64,000 nt of DNA from Comamonadaceae bacterium OS-1 (GTDB lineage Bacteria; Pseudomonadota; Gammaproteobacteria; Burkholderiales; Burkholderiaceae_C). Within the stretch, counting starts at the first letter, position 1. Each line of letters starts with the position of its first letter. The notes under the pieces were generated by a model. It was not told the origin of the DNA. It saw only the letters and a program-made list of their open reading frames with translations, and made no database searches. The DNA is taken from positions 4,774,001-4,838,000 of the forward strand of contig AP026969.1 of the NCBI GenBank assembly GCA_027923965.1, in the 5' to 3' direction. This document shows positions 11,995 through 20,448 of this stretch, one piece after another. The position numbers and the translations under genes are program-made.

Positions 11995-12897
11995 ATGGGA
12001 CAAAAAATCCACCCTACCGGCTTTCGTTTGTCGGTCAGCCGTAACTGGTCCAGCCGTTGGTACGCAAGCAACAACGACTTCGCCGGCATGCTGGCCGAAG
12101 ACATCAAGGTACGCGAGTACCTGAAAGCCAAACTGAAGAACGCTTCGGTTTCGCGCATCCTGATCGAGCGTCCTGCCAAGAACGCCCGTATCACGATTTT
12201 CTCGGCGCGTCCGGGTGTCGTGATCGGCAAAAAAGGCGAAGACATCGAGAACCTCAAGCGTGACCTGGCCAAGCAATTGGGCGTGCCCGTCGCAGTCAAC
12301 ATCGAAGAAGTGCGCAAGCCTGAAATCGATGCCAAGCTGATTGCCGACAGCATCACCCAGCAGCTCGAAAAGCGCATCATGTTCCGCCGTGCGATGAAGC
12401 GCGCCATGCAAAACGCGATGCGTCTGGGTGCCCTGGGCATCAAGATCATGTCGTCTGGCCGTCTGAATGGCATTGAAATCGCACGTTGCGAGTGGTACCG
12501 CGAAGGTCGCGTGCCACTGCACACCTTGCGTGCGGACATCGACTACGGCACCTCGGAAGCCAAAACCACTTACGGCATTATTGGCGTGAAGGTTTGGGTC
12601 TACAAGGGTGATACCTTGGGTCGTAACGATCTGCCTGCTGTGCAAGAGCCGCGCAATGATGAAGAACGTCGTCCCCGTGGACCCCGTCGCGATGACCGCG
12701 GCGGCCGTCCTGGTGGCAATGACCGTCCTCCAGCTCGTGGTCCCCGCCGTCCTGTAGGTGCCAATGCGGCTCCTGCAGACGGTAGCGACAAACCTGTTGA
12801 AGCCACAGGTGCTACCGCACCGAAATCTACCGTTCAGCGCGTCCGTAAAGTAGCCGCGCCTGCTGCACCTGCTGCAGCTGACGGTAAAGGAGAATAA
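11995..12897 (+). CDS. rpsC: 30S ribosomal protein S3 with extended C-terminus
   Basis: 300 residues, against about 233 in E. coli. S3 has a KH domain and forms part of the mRNA entry helicase. [20 protein letters not shown], the KH loop [16 protein letters not shown] and [20 protein letters not shown] are typical. From about residue 222 there is a low-complexity tail, first Arg/Gly/Pro/Asp-rich ([13 protein letters not shown]), then Ala-rich with scattered Lys and Arg. Long S3 tails are known in betaproteobacteria; this one may be disordered and bind RNA. Confidence 0.97.
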   Translation: MGQKIHPTGFRLSVSRNWSSRWYASNNDFAGMLAEDIKVREYLKAKLKNASVSRILIERPAKNARITIFSARPGVVIGKKGEDIENLKRDLAKQLGVPVAVNIEEVRKPEIDAKLIADSITQQLEKRIMFRRAMKRAMQNAMRLGALGIKIMSSGRLNGIEIARCEWYREGRVPLHTLRADIDYGTSEAKTTYGIIGVKVWVYKGDTLGRNDLPAVQEPRNDEERRPRGPRRDDRGGRPGGNDRPPARGPRRPVGANAAPADGSDKPVEATGATAPKSTVQRVRKVAAPAAPAAADGKGE

Positions 12898-12899
12898 AC

Positions 12900-13316
12900 A
12901 TGTTGCAACCCGCGCGTCGCAAGTACCGCAAAGAGCAAAAGGGCCGTAACACCGGCATCGCAACCCGGGGTAGCTCGGTTGCGTTCGGTGATTTCGGTCT
13001 GAAGTGCACGGACCGTGGCCGTCTGACGGCCCGCCAGATTGAAGCCGCACGCCGTGCGATTTCCCGCCACGTCAAACGTGGTGGTCGTATCTGGATCCGT
13101 GTGTTCCCCGACAAGCCAATCTCCCAAAAGCCTGCTGAAGTGCGGATGGGTAACGGCAAGGGTAACCCCGAGTATTACGTGGCTGAAATCCAGCCCGGCA
13201 AGATCGTGTTTGAAATCGTCGGTGTTCCCGAAGAGCTGGCCCGTGAAGCGTTCCGTTTGGCAGCTGCCAAACTGCCTTTGCGTACCACCTTCGTGGCCCG
13301 CATGATTGGTCAGTGA
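12900..13316 (+). CDS. rplP: 50S ribosomal protein L16
   Basis: 138 residues. L16 helps place the A-site t[23 protein letters not shown] and the segment [20 protein letters not shown] are diagnostic, with [15 protein letters not shown] after it. It follows rpsC by two bases. Confidence 0.97.
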   Translation: MLQPARRKYRKEQKGRNTGIATRGSSVAFGDFGLKCTDRGRLTARQIEAARRAISRHVKRGGRIWIRVFPDKPISQKPAEVRMGNGKGNPEYYVAEIQPGKIVFEIVGVPEELAREAFRLAAAKLPLRTTFVARMIGQ

Positions 13317-13329
13317 TCAGGAGATTGAG

Positions 13330-13539
13330 ATGACGAAAGCTACTGAATTACGTACCAAAGACGTTGCCGGCCTGCAAACCGAAGTGAAAGCGCTGCAACG
13401 CGCCCATTTCGGTCTGCGTATGCAAAAAGCCACGCAACAACTCAACAACACAGCTACGCTGCGCACTGCGCGCCGTGACATTGCCCGCGCCAAGACCATT
13501 CTTGTCGAGAAGCAATCGGCTGACAAATCTGCTAAGTAA
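13330..13539 (+). CDS. rpmC: 50S ribosomal protein L29
   Basis: 69 residues forming a two-helix protein at the exit-tunnel mouth. Conserved features are [35 protein letters not shown] and [14 protein letters not shown] 13330 is chosen for its CAGGAGA Shine-Dalgarno; the frame is open upstream but would overlap rplP. Confidence 0.95.
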   Translation: MTKATELRTKDVAGLQTEVKALQRAHFGLRMQKATQQLNNTATLRTARRDIARAKTILVEKQSADKSAK

Positions 13540-13550
13540 GGAGCAACAAC

Positions 13551-13820
13551 ATGACGGAAGCTAAAACATCCCTCAAGCGCACCTTGGTTGGCAAGGTGGT
13601 CAGCGACAAGCGTACCAAGACTGTGACCGTGCTGATCGAGCGCCGTGTGAAGCACGAGCTCTACGGCAAGATCGTTGGCAAGTCGAGCAAGTACCACGCC
13701 CATGACGAAAAGGGCGAGTACAAGCTGGGCGACACCATCGAGATTACCGAAAGCCGTCCGATCTCTAAAACCAAGAACTGGGTTGCGACCCGTCTGGTGC
13801 AAAAGGCTATTGCGGTTTAA
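13551..13820 (+). CDS. rpsQ: 30S ribosomal protein S17
   Basis: 89 residues, OB-fold primary 16S rRNA-binding protein. [20 protein letters not shown] and [17 protein letters not shown] are typical. It is the last gene of the S10 cluster here; a strong terminator follows within 17 bases, and rplN (first gene of the spc operon in many bacteria) is not next. Confidence 0.97.
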   Translation: MTEAKTSLKRTLVGKVVSDKRTKTVTVLIERRVKHELYGKIVGKSSKYHAHDEKGEYKLGDTIEITESRPISKTKNWVATRLVQKAIAV

Positions 13821-13836
13821 CACTGCAAACTAGTTG

Positions 13837-13870
13837 AAAAACGGCTCACAATGTGGGCCGTTTTTGTTTT
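13837..13870 (+). terminator. Rho-independent terminator of the S10 operon
   Basis: AAAAACGGCTCACA (13837-13850) and TGTGGGCCGTTTTT (13852-13865) form a GC-rich stem followed by more T residues (TTTTTGTTTTT). It ends the ribosomal operon directly after rpsQ. Confidence 0.85.
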
Positions 13871-13932
13871 TGGGCTCGAAGAACATGTTCTCACGAGCCC
13901 ATTTCCATTTTTAACCTACAAAGGAGCACACC

Positions 13933-14442
13933 ATGATCAAAGTCGGCGACACCCTGCCATCCACCACTCTGATGGAATTCATTGAAGTCGAAGGCGAAGG
14001 CTGCAGCATTGGCCCCAACCCGGTCGATGTCAGCAAGGCCACCGCAGGCAAGACGATTGCCCTGTTCGCCCTGCCAGGCGCATTTACGCCCACCTGCTCG
14101 GCCCAGCACGTGCCCGGCTACCTGCAGCACTTTGAAGCCTTCAAGGCCGCGGGCGTGGACGAAATCTGGTGTATCAGCGTGAACGATGCCTTCGTCATGG
14201 GTGCCTGGGGCCGCGACCAAAAGACCGCTGGCAAGGTGCGCATGCTGGGCGACGGCAGCGCCGCCTTCACCACCGCTGCTGGCCTGGTGCTGGACCTGAC
14301 GGCCAAGGGCCTGGGCATCCGCAGCCACCGCTATTCCATGCTGGTGAAAAACGGCGTGGTGCAGACCCTGAACCTGGAAGACGGCGGCAAGCTCGAAGTC
14401 AGCGGCGCAGAAACCCTGCTGGCCCAGGCCAAGGCTGCTTAA
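13933..14442 (+). CDS. Peroxiredoxin, Prx5-type
   Basis: 169 residues, thioredoxin-fold thiol peroxidase that reduces hydrogen peroxide and organic hydroperoxides. The peroxidatic Cys is in LPGAFTPTCSAQHVPGY (Cys55); further cysteines are Cys24 and Cys80 (EIWCISVND). Prx5 enzymes usually need glutathione/glutaredoxin or a resolving Cys; which applies here is not clear. The Shine-Dalgarno AAAGGAG is strong. It is monocistronic, between the S10 terminator and a perfect hairpin made by a palindromic repeat. Confidence 0.88.
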   Translation: MIKVGDTLPSTTLMEFIEVEGEGCSIGPNPVDVSKATAGKTIALFALPGAFTPTCSAQHVPGYLQHFEAFKAAGVDEIWCISVNDAFVMGAWGRDQKTAGKVRMLGDGSAAFTTAAGLVLDLTAKGLGIRSHRYSMLVKNGVVQTLNLEDGGKLEVSGAETLLAQAKAA

Positions 14443-14452
14443 ACTTTTTGCT

Positions 14453-14512
14453 ATTTAAATGAGAGCTGCCTGTGCTTATTCCATAAGCACAGGCAGCTCT
14501 TTTTATTTAAAT
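14453..14512. repeat. Palindromic repeat copy 2, also acting as terminator
   Basis: AGAGCTGCCTGTGCTTAT (14462-14479) is a perfect 18-bp inverted repeat with 14483-14500 around a 3-base loop, followed by TTTTT. ATTTAAAT flanks it on both sides. This copy is the best preserved in the window and by structure is a Rho-independent terminator for the peroxiredoxin gene and, in the other direction, for the LysR gene. Confidence 0.85.
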
Positions 14513-14526
14513 TCTGGAAAAGGCGT

Positions 14527-15399
14527 TCAGAGCATCGCCTTTTTCAGCCAGTCGGCAAACGCCGCGCATTCCCAGCGGTCCATCGCGCCGGTGTGCCAGC
14601 ACAGGTAGTGCGCATGCGGGCTGGGCACGTTGCGGGTGAACAGGCGCACCAGCGAGCCGTTTTCCAGCCACGCGGCCCCCAGGCGCAGGCGCACCAGGCC
14701 GATGCCCATGCCGGCGGCAGCGGCATCGCACATCAATCCAATATCGTTGAATTGCGAACCTTCCACTGGTTCTGGCCAGTCTTGCTGGTGGGCGGCAAAC
14801 CAGGTGCGCCAGGGTTCCAGCGGGCTGCGCAGCAGGCGGGCACCCTCCAGGTCGGCCACGCTCTCAAACGGGCCGTGCTCGCGCACAAAGGCAGGCGAGG
14901 CCAGGGGGGTGACCTCGTCGCGGGTCAGGCAGACATGCTCTACATCGGCATAGCGGCCGGTGCCAAAGCGCACCATCAGGTCGGCATCTTCGGCCACCAC
15001 GTCGAGTAGCGGAATCGACACCTGCAGCGTCAGGTCGATCTCGGGGTAGGCCTCGGTGAACTGGCGCAGGCGCGGGATCAGGATGGCGCGGGCGAAGGTA
15101 GGGGTCACGGCCAGGCGCAGCTTGCGCTTGCCGGGGGCCGACTGGGCGCTGGGAAAGCGCTCCAGGATCGCCAGCCCTTCGCGCACATGGGCCAGGTACT
15201 CGCTGCCCTCGGTGGTGAGGGAAAAGTCGGCCCGGCCAAACAGCTTGGTGCCCAGGATCTGCTCCAGCTGCTTGACCCGGTGGCTGACGGCGCTGGGCGT
15301 GACGCACAGCTCCTCGGCCGCCTGCGTCACGCTGCGCAACCGGGCCAGCGCCTCGAAGGTCAACAGGCACTGGATCGGGGGTATACGTGTAACGCTCAT
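14527..15399 (-). CDS. LysR-family transcriptional regulator, GcvA-like
   Basis: 290 residues. The N-terminal winged helix-turn-helix reads LLTFEALARLRSVTQAAEEL and TPSAVSHRVKQLEQILG; a periplasmic-binding-like effector domain follows. PPIQCLLTFEAL and the overall pattern resemble the GcvA/AmpR branch. The ATG at 15399 is chosen because the upstream frame lacks a plausible protein. The gene is divergent from psd, with 70 bases between them. The inducer and targets cannot be told from the sequence. Confidence 0.85.
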   Translation of the reverse strand: MSVTRIPPIQCLLTFEALARLRSVTQAAEELCVTPSAVSHRVKQLEQILGTKLFGRADFSLTTEGSEYLAHVREGLAILERFPSAQSAPGKRKLRLAVTPTFARAILIPRLRQFTEAYPEIDLTLQVSIPLLDVVAEDADLMVRFGTGRYADVEHVCLTRDEVTPLASPAFVREHGPFESVADLEGARLLRSPLEPWRTWFAAHQQDWPEPVEGSQFNDIGLMCDAAAAGMGIGLVRLRLGAAWLENGSLVRLFTRNVPSPHAHYLCWHTGAMDRWECAAFADWLKKAML

Positions 15400-15469
15400 A
15401 CCCGGATTGTGACCCTTCCCACGCGGGCCGCTGACTACAATGGCCCCCTTTTGGCCTAGGGGATTGTGC

Positions 15470-16312
15470 GTGTCTGACCGTTTCAAAGTGTGGCTGCAGT
15501 ACCTGCTGCCCAAACACGCCATCACCGCTTTTGGCTGGCACGTCGCCACGGCGCGCGGGGGCCGCATCACCACCGGCATCATCCGCTGGTTCGTGGGCAA
15601 GTACGGGGTGAACATGGCCGAGGCCGCCAATCCGGACATCACCAGCTACGCCAGCTTCAACGACTTTTTCACCCGGGCCCTGAAGCCCGGTGCGCGTCCG
15701 CTGGCAGCCGCCGATCTGGTGTGCCCGGTGGACGGCGCGATCAGCCAGTTTGGCCGTATCGAGCGCGACCAGATCTTCCAGGCCAAGGGCCATACCTTTT
15801 CGACCACCGCGCTGGTGGGCGGCGACGCGGCGCTGGGCGCGCTGTTCGAGAACGGCCACTTTGCCAACATCTACCTCAGCCCCAAGGACTACCACCGCAT
15901 CCACATGCCCTGCGACGGGCGGCTGACGCGCATGGTCTATGTGCCGGGCGATCTGTTCTCGGTTAATCCGGTCACCGCGCAGGGCGTGCCGGGCCTGTTT
16001 GCACGCAACGAGCGGGTGGTGTGTGTGTTTGACTCGGCACGCGGACCCTTCGTGCTGGTGCTGGTGGGTGCCGCCATCGTCGGCAGCATGGCCACCGTCT
16101 GGCAAGGCATCATCAACCCGCCGCGCGGCCCGGTACGCGAATGGCGCTACTCCGGCCAGCAGGTGGTGTTGAAGCAGGGCGATGAGATGGGCCGCTTCCT
16201 GCTGGGCTCTACCGTGGTGATGCTGTTCCCCAAAGGGCCGCTCACTTTCAACCCCGCCTGGGCACCCGCGGGCAGCGTGCGCCTGGGCGAGGTGATGGCC
16301 AACGCTATTTGA
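15470..16312 (+). CDS. psd: Phosphatidylserine decarboxylase
   Basis: 280 residues. Converts phosphatidylserine to phosphatidylethanolamine at the inner membrane. The self-cleavage site LGST (residues 245-248) lies in EMGRFLLGSTVVMLFPKG; cleavage before the Ser yields the pyruvoyl cofactor and the alpha and beta chains. Upstream, YASFNDFFTRALKPGARPL and CPVDGAISQFG are typical. GTG 15470 gives the usual N-terminus (VSDRFKVWLQ). The 3' end overlaps the convergent purU by eight bases. Confidence 0.95.
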   Translation: MSDRFKVWLQYLLPKHAITAFGWHVATARGGRITTGIIRWFVGKYGVNMAEAANPDITSYASFNDFFTRALKPGARPLAAADLVCPVDGAISQFGRIERDQIFQAKGHTFSTTALVGGDAALGALFENGHFANIYLSPKDYHRIHMPCDGRLTRMVYVPGDLFSVNPVTAQGVPGLFARNERVVCVFDSARGPFVLVLVGAAIVGSMATVWQGIINPPRGPVREWRYSGQQVVLKQGDEMGRFLLGSTVVMLFPKGPLTFNPAWAPAGSVRLGEVMANAI

Positions 16313-17153
16313 AAATAACGGTCTTGTGGCCGTTGAGCAGCACGCGGTGCTCGCTGTGCCACTTGACGGCGCGGGCCAGCACCTGGCTTTCGGTGTCGCG
16401 GCCCTGGGCGGTGAAGTGCTCCACCGTGCGGCTGTGGTCCACGCGGGCCACGTCCTGCTCGATGATCGGGCCTTCGTCCAGGTCGGCCGTCACGTAGTGG
16501 GCGGTGGCCCCGATCAGCTTCACGCCCCGGTCGTGGGCTTGGTAGTAGGGCTTGGCGCCCTTGAAGCTGGGCAGAAAGCTGTGGTGGATGTTGATGGCCC
16601 GCCCGGCCAGCTTGCGGCACAGGTCGTCGCTCAAGATCTGCATGTAGCGCGCCAACACCACCAGCTCGGCCCCTTCGCCCTCGATCACCTCATAGATGCG
16701 GCCCTCGGCCTGGGCCTTGGTGGCGGCCGTCACAGGGATGTGGTGGAAGGGCACGTTGTAGCTGGCCGCCAGCTGGTAGAAGTCGCGGTGGTTGCTGACG
16801 ATGGCGCGGATGTCCAGCGGCAGCAGGCCGCTTTTCCAGCGGAACAGCAGGTCGTTCAGGCAGTGGCCTTCCTTGCTGACCATCAGCACGGTGCGCACCG
16901 GCTCGGCCGTGTCGTGCAAGCTCCAGCGCATGGCAAAGCCTTCGGCGAACGGGGTCAGCTGGCTGCGTAGTTCCGCCGTGCTGTGGTCCGCGCTGGCGAA
17001 CTGCACGCGCATGAAGAACAAACCCGTGTCGGGGTCGTTGTACTGGCCGGCTTCTTCGATGTTGCAGCCGCGCTCCAGCAAAAAGCCGGACACGGCATGC
17101 ACGATGCCCGGACGGTCGGGGCAGGACAGGGTAAGGATGTGGGCGTGTGTCAT
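16305..17153 (-). CDS. purU: Formyltetrahydrofolate deformylase
   Basis: 282 residues. Hydrolyses 10-formyl-THF to formate and THF, balancing one-carbon pools. An N-terminal ACT domain (LSCPDRPGIVHAVSGFL) is followed by the formyltransferase fold. The catalytic Asn/His/Asp set is visible in NIHHSFLPSFKGAKPY, IGATAHYVTADLDEGPII and EQDV. Normal length. Convergent with psd; ChaN-like lipoprotein gene lies upstream on the same strand. Confidence 0.93.
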   Translation of the reverse strand: MTHAHILTLSCPDRPGIVHAVSGFLLERGCNIEEAGQYNDPDTGLFFMRVQFASADHSTAELRSQLTPFAEGFAMRWSLHDTAEPVRTVLMVSKEGHCLNDLLFRWKSGLLPLDIRAIVSNHRDFYQLAASYNVPFHHIPVTAATKAQAEGRIYEVIEGEGAELVVLARYMQILSDDLCRKLAGRAINIHHSFLPSFKGAKPYYQAHDRGVKLIGATAHYVTADLDEGPIIEQDVARVDHSRTVEHFTAQGRDTESQVLARAVKWHSEHRVLLNGHKTVIFK

Positions 17154-17201
17154 TGGGGCTGGATTGTCGCGCAGGTTGGCACCGGGGCGCTGGTGGGCGC
17201 A

Positions 17202-17990
17202 TCAGCCCGGCATCTGGCTTTGCAGGTCGGCGCAGTAGTCGGTGGCCGGGATGCTGGGTGTGACCCAGGTGCTATCAAAATTTACTATGCTTTTAGGAGC
17301 TGCTTGTGCTGATTGGACGAGCAGCAGCACCGTTTTTGCATGGAAGTTTGGGGCCAGATATTGCGGAATACCCAGGCTGCCGTCCACATGGCCTGCCCCG
17401 GCCAGCAGCAGCACCGTCTTGCCGGGTACGGCGGCCGCCTGCAGGGTCTGCGCCATGGCCTGGTCGCGGGCGATCTGGATGCGGGTCATGGGGCCGATCT
17501 GGCTCTCGGGCAGCAGGCCGCAGTGGCCCAGGCGGATGGCCTGCTGCTGGGCCTTGAGCGCCGGGCCAGGCAGTTCTGCATCGAGCCGGGTGTTGGCCAT
17601 GGCCGCGCGCATCTGGGCGCGTGGCAGGTTGGCACCGAGTACCGGCACGCCTGCCTGCACCGCAGCCATCACCGCCGGACCGTAGGCCGCCCAGGGCCAG
17701 CCTGCTTCATCCCAGGCCAGGGCGGTCTGGACTTCGGTGGGGCTGGCGGAGGCGGGCAGGGCGGCGGTGCTGTGGCCTTGCTCGGCCATTTCCAGCAGCA
17801 GGGCAGCAAGCTGGCCGTGGACCGCCAGGGCTTCAACCGTCTCGCGATGGATGCGTTGGTGGTCGGGTGCGTCGTGCTGCTCCCCCAGCAGGATGGCATC
17901 GGCGGGCAGCAGCGCCAGGGTGCGGCTGGGTGGGACGCTGGCGCAGCCGACCAACAAGGCCGTGGCCAGCAGGGCAGCGCGCAGCAGCAT
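17202..17990 (-). CDS. ChaN-family (haem-binding DUF399-like) lipoprotein
   Basis: 262 residues. The signal peptide ends in a lipobox (ATALLVGC, Cys16). The core matches the ChaN/DUF399 family: ILLGEQHDAPDHQRIHR, GPAVMAAVQAGVPVLGANLPR and LAGAGHVDGSLGIPQYL. Campylobacter ChaN binds haem at the membrane, so a role in haem or iron handling is plausible. The last 40 residues are unusual: LLVQSAQAAPKSIVNF is encoded by an inserted palindromic repeat copy (17271-17332), followed by a short tail with one Cys. The C-terminus is therefore probably not ancestral. Confidence 0.75.
   Translation of the reverse strand: MLLRAALLATALLVGCASVPPSRTLALLPADAILLGEQHDAPDHQRIHRETVEALAVHGQLAALLLEMAEQGHSTAALPASASPTEVQTALAWDEAGWPWAAYGPAVMAAVQAGVPVLGANLPRAQMRAAMANTRLDAELPGPALKAQQQAIRLGHCGLLPESQIGPMTRIQIARDQAMAQTLQAAAVPGKTVLLLAGAGHVDGSLGIPQYLAPNFHAKTVLLLVQSAQAAPKSIVNFDSTWVTPSIPATDYCADLQSQMPG
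17271..17332. repeat. Palindromic repeat copy 3, inside the ChaN-like gene
   Basis: GCTATCAAAA, an AT-rich left end, then AGCTGCTTGTGCTGATTGG and CGAGCAGCAGC give the family pattern on the + strand. The copy is read through in frame on the minus strand as part of the lipoprotein C-terminus. Confidence 0.7.
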
Positions 17991-17995
17991 CTGGT

Positions 17996-18289
17996 TTAGT
18001 GAACGACGACCGGGTTCTGGGCCAGCCCGGCGTACTGCTCCAGCGTGTCTTCCACTTCTTCTTGCGTGGGCGTGTTGAGCTGCCAGGCGGCGATGTGGCG
18101 CTGGAACAACTCGGCCCAGGACCCATCCAGATACACCTCTTTGCCCGAGCGCTTGTCCACGATCTCGAAGCCGTGGCGTTCCAGCGTGGGGGCGCGAGGC
18201 GTGTCTTCGACCGGCAGCAGGGCTTCCAGGGCGGCAACGGGCTGCATGTGGACCACCACAAAGGATTCGGAGTCGTAGAGCGTGTTCAT
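17996..18289 (-). CDS. DUF3567 (BTH_I0359 family) protein
   Basis: 97 residues, cytoplasmic, function unknown. The pattern LYDSESFVVVHM, RHGFEIVDKRSGKEVYLDGS and EEVEDTLEQYAGLAQNPVVVH matches the DUF3567 family, which is largely confined to Burkholderiales. It lies six bases upstream of the ChaN-like gene on the same strand, so the two may be co-transcribed. Confidence 0.78.
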   Translation of the reverse strand: MNTLYDSESFVVVHMQPVAALEALLPVEDTPRAPTLERHGFEIVDKRSGKEVYLDGSWAELFQRHIAAWQLNTPTQEEVEDTLEQYAGLAQNPVVVH

Positions 18290-18349
18290 GGCGGGGGTCC
18301 TTGTTTCAAAGCTACAAACCAGTTGGAGTCAATTGCTTTGGTTTCAAGC

Positions 18350-19411
18350 TTAGGGCTTTTCCACGCCGCGCAGTTGCTGGTCTACGTAATCCCCGTTGGC
18401 GTTCGTGATTTTCAGCCGCACCGGCAGGTAGCCCATGGCGGGGGCCAGCCAGATCTCCACCTTCTGGTCGAACTCCTTGCGGGGCTTACGGATGAGTTTG
18501 AGCGTGTCGAGGCTGTCGTAGGGGAGGTAGATTTTCTCAGGCCCTTCCACGCTGAAGATCCACAGATCACCCTCCTTGGGGCCGATGGTCTGGACGGCGA
18601 TGCTGGCCGCGGGCGGGTAGGCAGCGGGGTCGGCGGCCAGAATGCCCGCCAGTTGCAGCACCACGCTGAGCTGGTCTTGCGCGGCGGTTTGCAGCACCAC
18701 GTCGGGGGTGTTGGCGCTGAAGCTGGCGCGGTGGTTGGCCTGGTCGAAGTGGGCTGCCACCTCGGTACGCCATTTGTCGGAAAAGCGCTGCGGGGCCAGG
18801 CCCTCGGGCGTGATGCTGCCCACGCTGGTGCGGGTGCGCGAGCCCAAAAACAGCATGCTGGCCTGCAGCGTGGCCTCGTAAGCGTGGCCGTCGTGCTTCC
18901 ACAGCAGCTCGCCACGGGCGCTGTAGTGCAGCTTTTTGGACTCGCCGGTCAGCGCGTACAGCAGGCGTACCGGGTCGGGAAAGGCGAATTGGGTGGCGTG
19001 GGTCAGCGGCACGGCGGGTGGCGCAGGGGCCGATGCGGCAGATGCCGGTGGTTCGGGCGGCGGTGGCGCTTCCACGGGCACCGGCGCAGAGGCGGGCGGC
19101 TCGGGCGGCACCGGCTCAGTCGGCGCAGGCTCCACAGGTTCTGCCGCCGCGACGGTGGTGCTGGGCGTTTCTTCGGTCGGTGGTGGCGGTGCGGGCTTGC
19201 GCACCGCCTTCTGGGGGGCGGGCCGGGGCGCTGCAGGCACGGGGGTCGCGGGCGGTGGCGGCGCGGCGATGCTGCGGGTGCTCAGCGTCTGCACCACCAG
19301 GGGAGCCTGCACCTGCAGCATCGCAGGCAGGCGCTGCAGCACGGCCAGATGGGCCGCCAGCACGGCCGTGGCCACGGCCAGCAGGGGTAGGAAGGGCTTC
19401 GTTAAACTCAT
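18350..19411 (-). CDS. DUF3108 protein with Pro/Ala-rich linker
   Basis: 353 residues. One N-terminal membrane helix (about residues 7-25) is followed by about 110 residues rich in Pro, Ala and Glu, which resembles the periplasm-spanning linker of TonB. The C-terminal 220 residues match DUF3108 (LLYALTGESKKLHYSARGEL, FSVEGPEKIYLPYDSLDTLK, APAMGYLPVRLKI), a periplasmic beta-rich domain of unknown function. ATG 19411 is preferred to the TTG at 19423. It is divergent from the FAH-family gene, with 44 bases between. Confidence 0.75.
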   Translation of the reverse strand: MSLTKPFLPLLAVATAVLAAHLAVLQRLPAMLQVQAPLVVQTLSTRSIAAPPPPATPVPAAPRPAPQKAVRKPAPPPPTEETPSTTVAAAEPVEPAPTEPVPPEPPASAPVPVEAPPPPEPPASAASAPAPPAVPLTHATQFAFPDPVRLLYALTGESKKLHYSARGELLWKHDGHAYEATLQASMLFLGSRTRTSVGSITPEGLAPQRFSDKWRTEVAAHFDQANHRASFSANTPDVVLQTAAQDQLSVVLQLAGILAADPAAYPPAASIAVQTIGPKEGDLWIFSVEGPEKIYLPYDSLDTLKLIRKPRKEFDQKVEIWLAPAMGYLPVRLKITNANGDYVDQQLRGVEKP

Positions 19412-19455
19412 TGGGCTATGCAACGCTTGACTATCCCCACCCGGCTGACCTCTCT

Positions 19456-20430
19456 ATGAAACTGGCTACCTACCAAGACGGTTCCCGCGACGGCCAGCTC
19501 GTGGTGGTGTCGCGCGATCTGGCCACGGCCCATTATGCGACCGGCATCGCCAGCCGCCTGCAGCAGGTGCTGGACGACTGGGGCTTCCTCAGCCCGCAGC
19601 TGCAGGACCTGTATGACGCGCTGAACCAGGGCCGTGCCCGCCACAGCTTTGCCTTTGACCCCCGCCAGTGCCTGGCCCCGCTGCCGCGCGCCTACCAGGT
19701 GGTGGAGGGCCAGGCCTATCCCAGCCTGCTGCAGCCCCGCGAGGCCGGGAGCAGCCCGGTGCTGGCACCCGGCACGGGCGACCACTTTGCCGGTGCTTGC
19801 GACCTGCTGCGTTGCAGCTCCGAGGCGCTGGGCGTGGATTTTGGTGCCGGTCTGGCTGCCATCACCGCCGATGTGCCGCAGGGTGTGAGCCCGCCGCAGG
19901 CGCTGGACGGCGTGCGCCTGATGGTGTTGACCAACAGCGTGCGCCTGCGCAGCCTGGAGGCGACCGAGCGGGCCTTGGGCGCGGGCTGGGTGCAGAGCGC
20001 GCCCACCCTGGCGTTCAGCCCGGTGGCGGTGACGCTGGACGAACTGGGGGAATCCTGGGACAAGGGCCGCGTCCACCTGCCGCTGCACACCAGCTGGAAT
20101 GGCCGCAAGGTGGGCATGTGCGATGCCGGGGCCGAAATGCAGTTCCACTTCGGCCAGCTCATCGCCCACCTGTGCGCCACCCGGGCGGTGCGGGCGGGCA
20201 GCGTTGTCGGCACCGGCCCGGTGGCCAACGCAGGCACTGGCACCAAAGGCAAAGCCCAGTGGCCCAACGGCTACCACAGCATTGCCGAAAAGCGGGCCAT
20301 GGAAACTCTGCTCAGCGGCCAGCCCAGCACCGGCTACCTGCAGTTTGGCGACACCGTGCGCATCGAGATGCAGGGCCAGGACGGCCTGAGCCTGTTTGGC
20401 GCCATCGACCAAGAACTGGCCCCACGCTAA
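19456..20430 (+). CDS. Fumarylacetoacetate hydrolase family protein
   Basis: 324 residues. An N-terminal domain (MKLATYQDGSRDGQLVVVSR) precedes the FAH catalytic domain, with metal-binding acidic residues expected around GVDFGAGLAAITADVP and a GTGTKG loop. Members act on fumarylacetoacetate or related 2,4-diketo acids in aromatic and tyrosine breakdown; the substrate is not assigned. The ATG at 19456 gives the usual start. A small TonB-C lipoprotein gene follows after 18 bases. Confidence 0.8.
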   Translation: MKLATYQDGSRDGQLVVVSRDLATAHYATGIASRLQQVLDDWGFLSPQLQDLYDALNQGRARHSFAFDPRQCLAPLPRAYQVVEGQAYPSLLQPREAGSSPVLAPGTGDHFAGACDLLRCSSEALGVDFGAGLAAITADVPQGVSPPQALDGVRLMVLTNSVRLRSLEATERALGAGWVQSAPTLAFSPVAVTLDELGESWDKGRVHLPLHTSWNGRKVGMCDAGAEMQFHFGQLIAHLCATRAVRAGSVVGTGPVANAGTGTKGKAQWPNGYHSIAEKRAMETLLSGQPSTGYLQFGDTVRIEMQGQDGLSLFGAIDQELAPR

Positions 20431-20448
20431 TATTTTTGAGGAATTGCC

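Noticed and set aside
18300..18349. Possible repeat copy between the DUF3567 and DUF3108 genes
   Set aside because: AT-rich with a weak inverted arrangement but without the GCTGCTTGCGC core.
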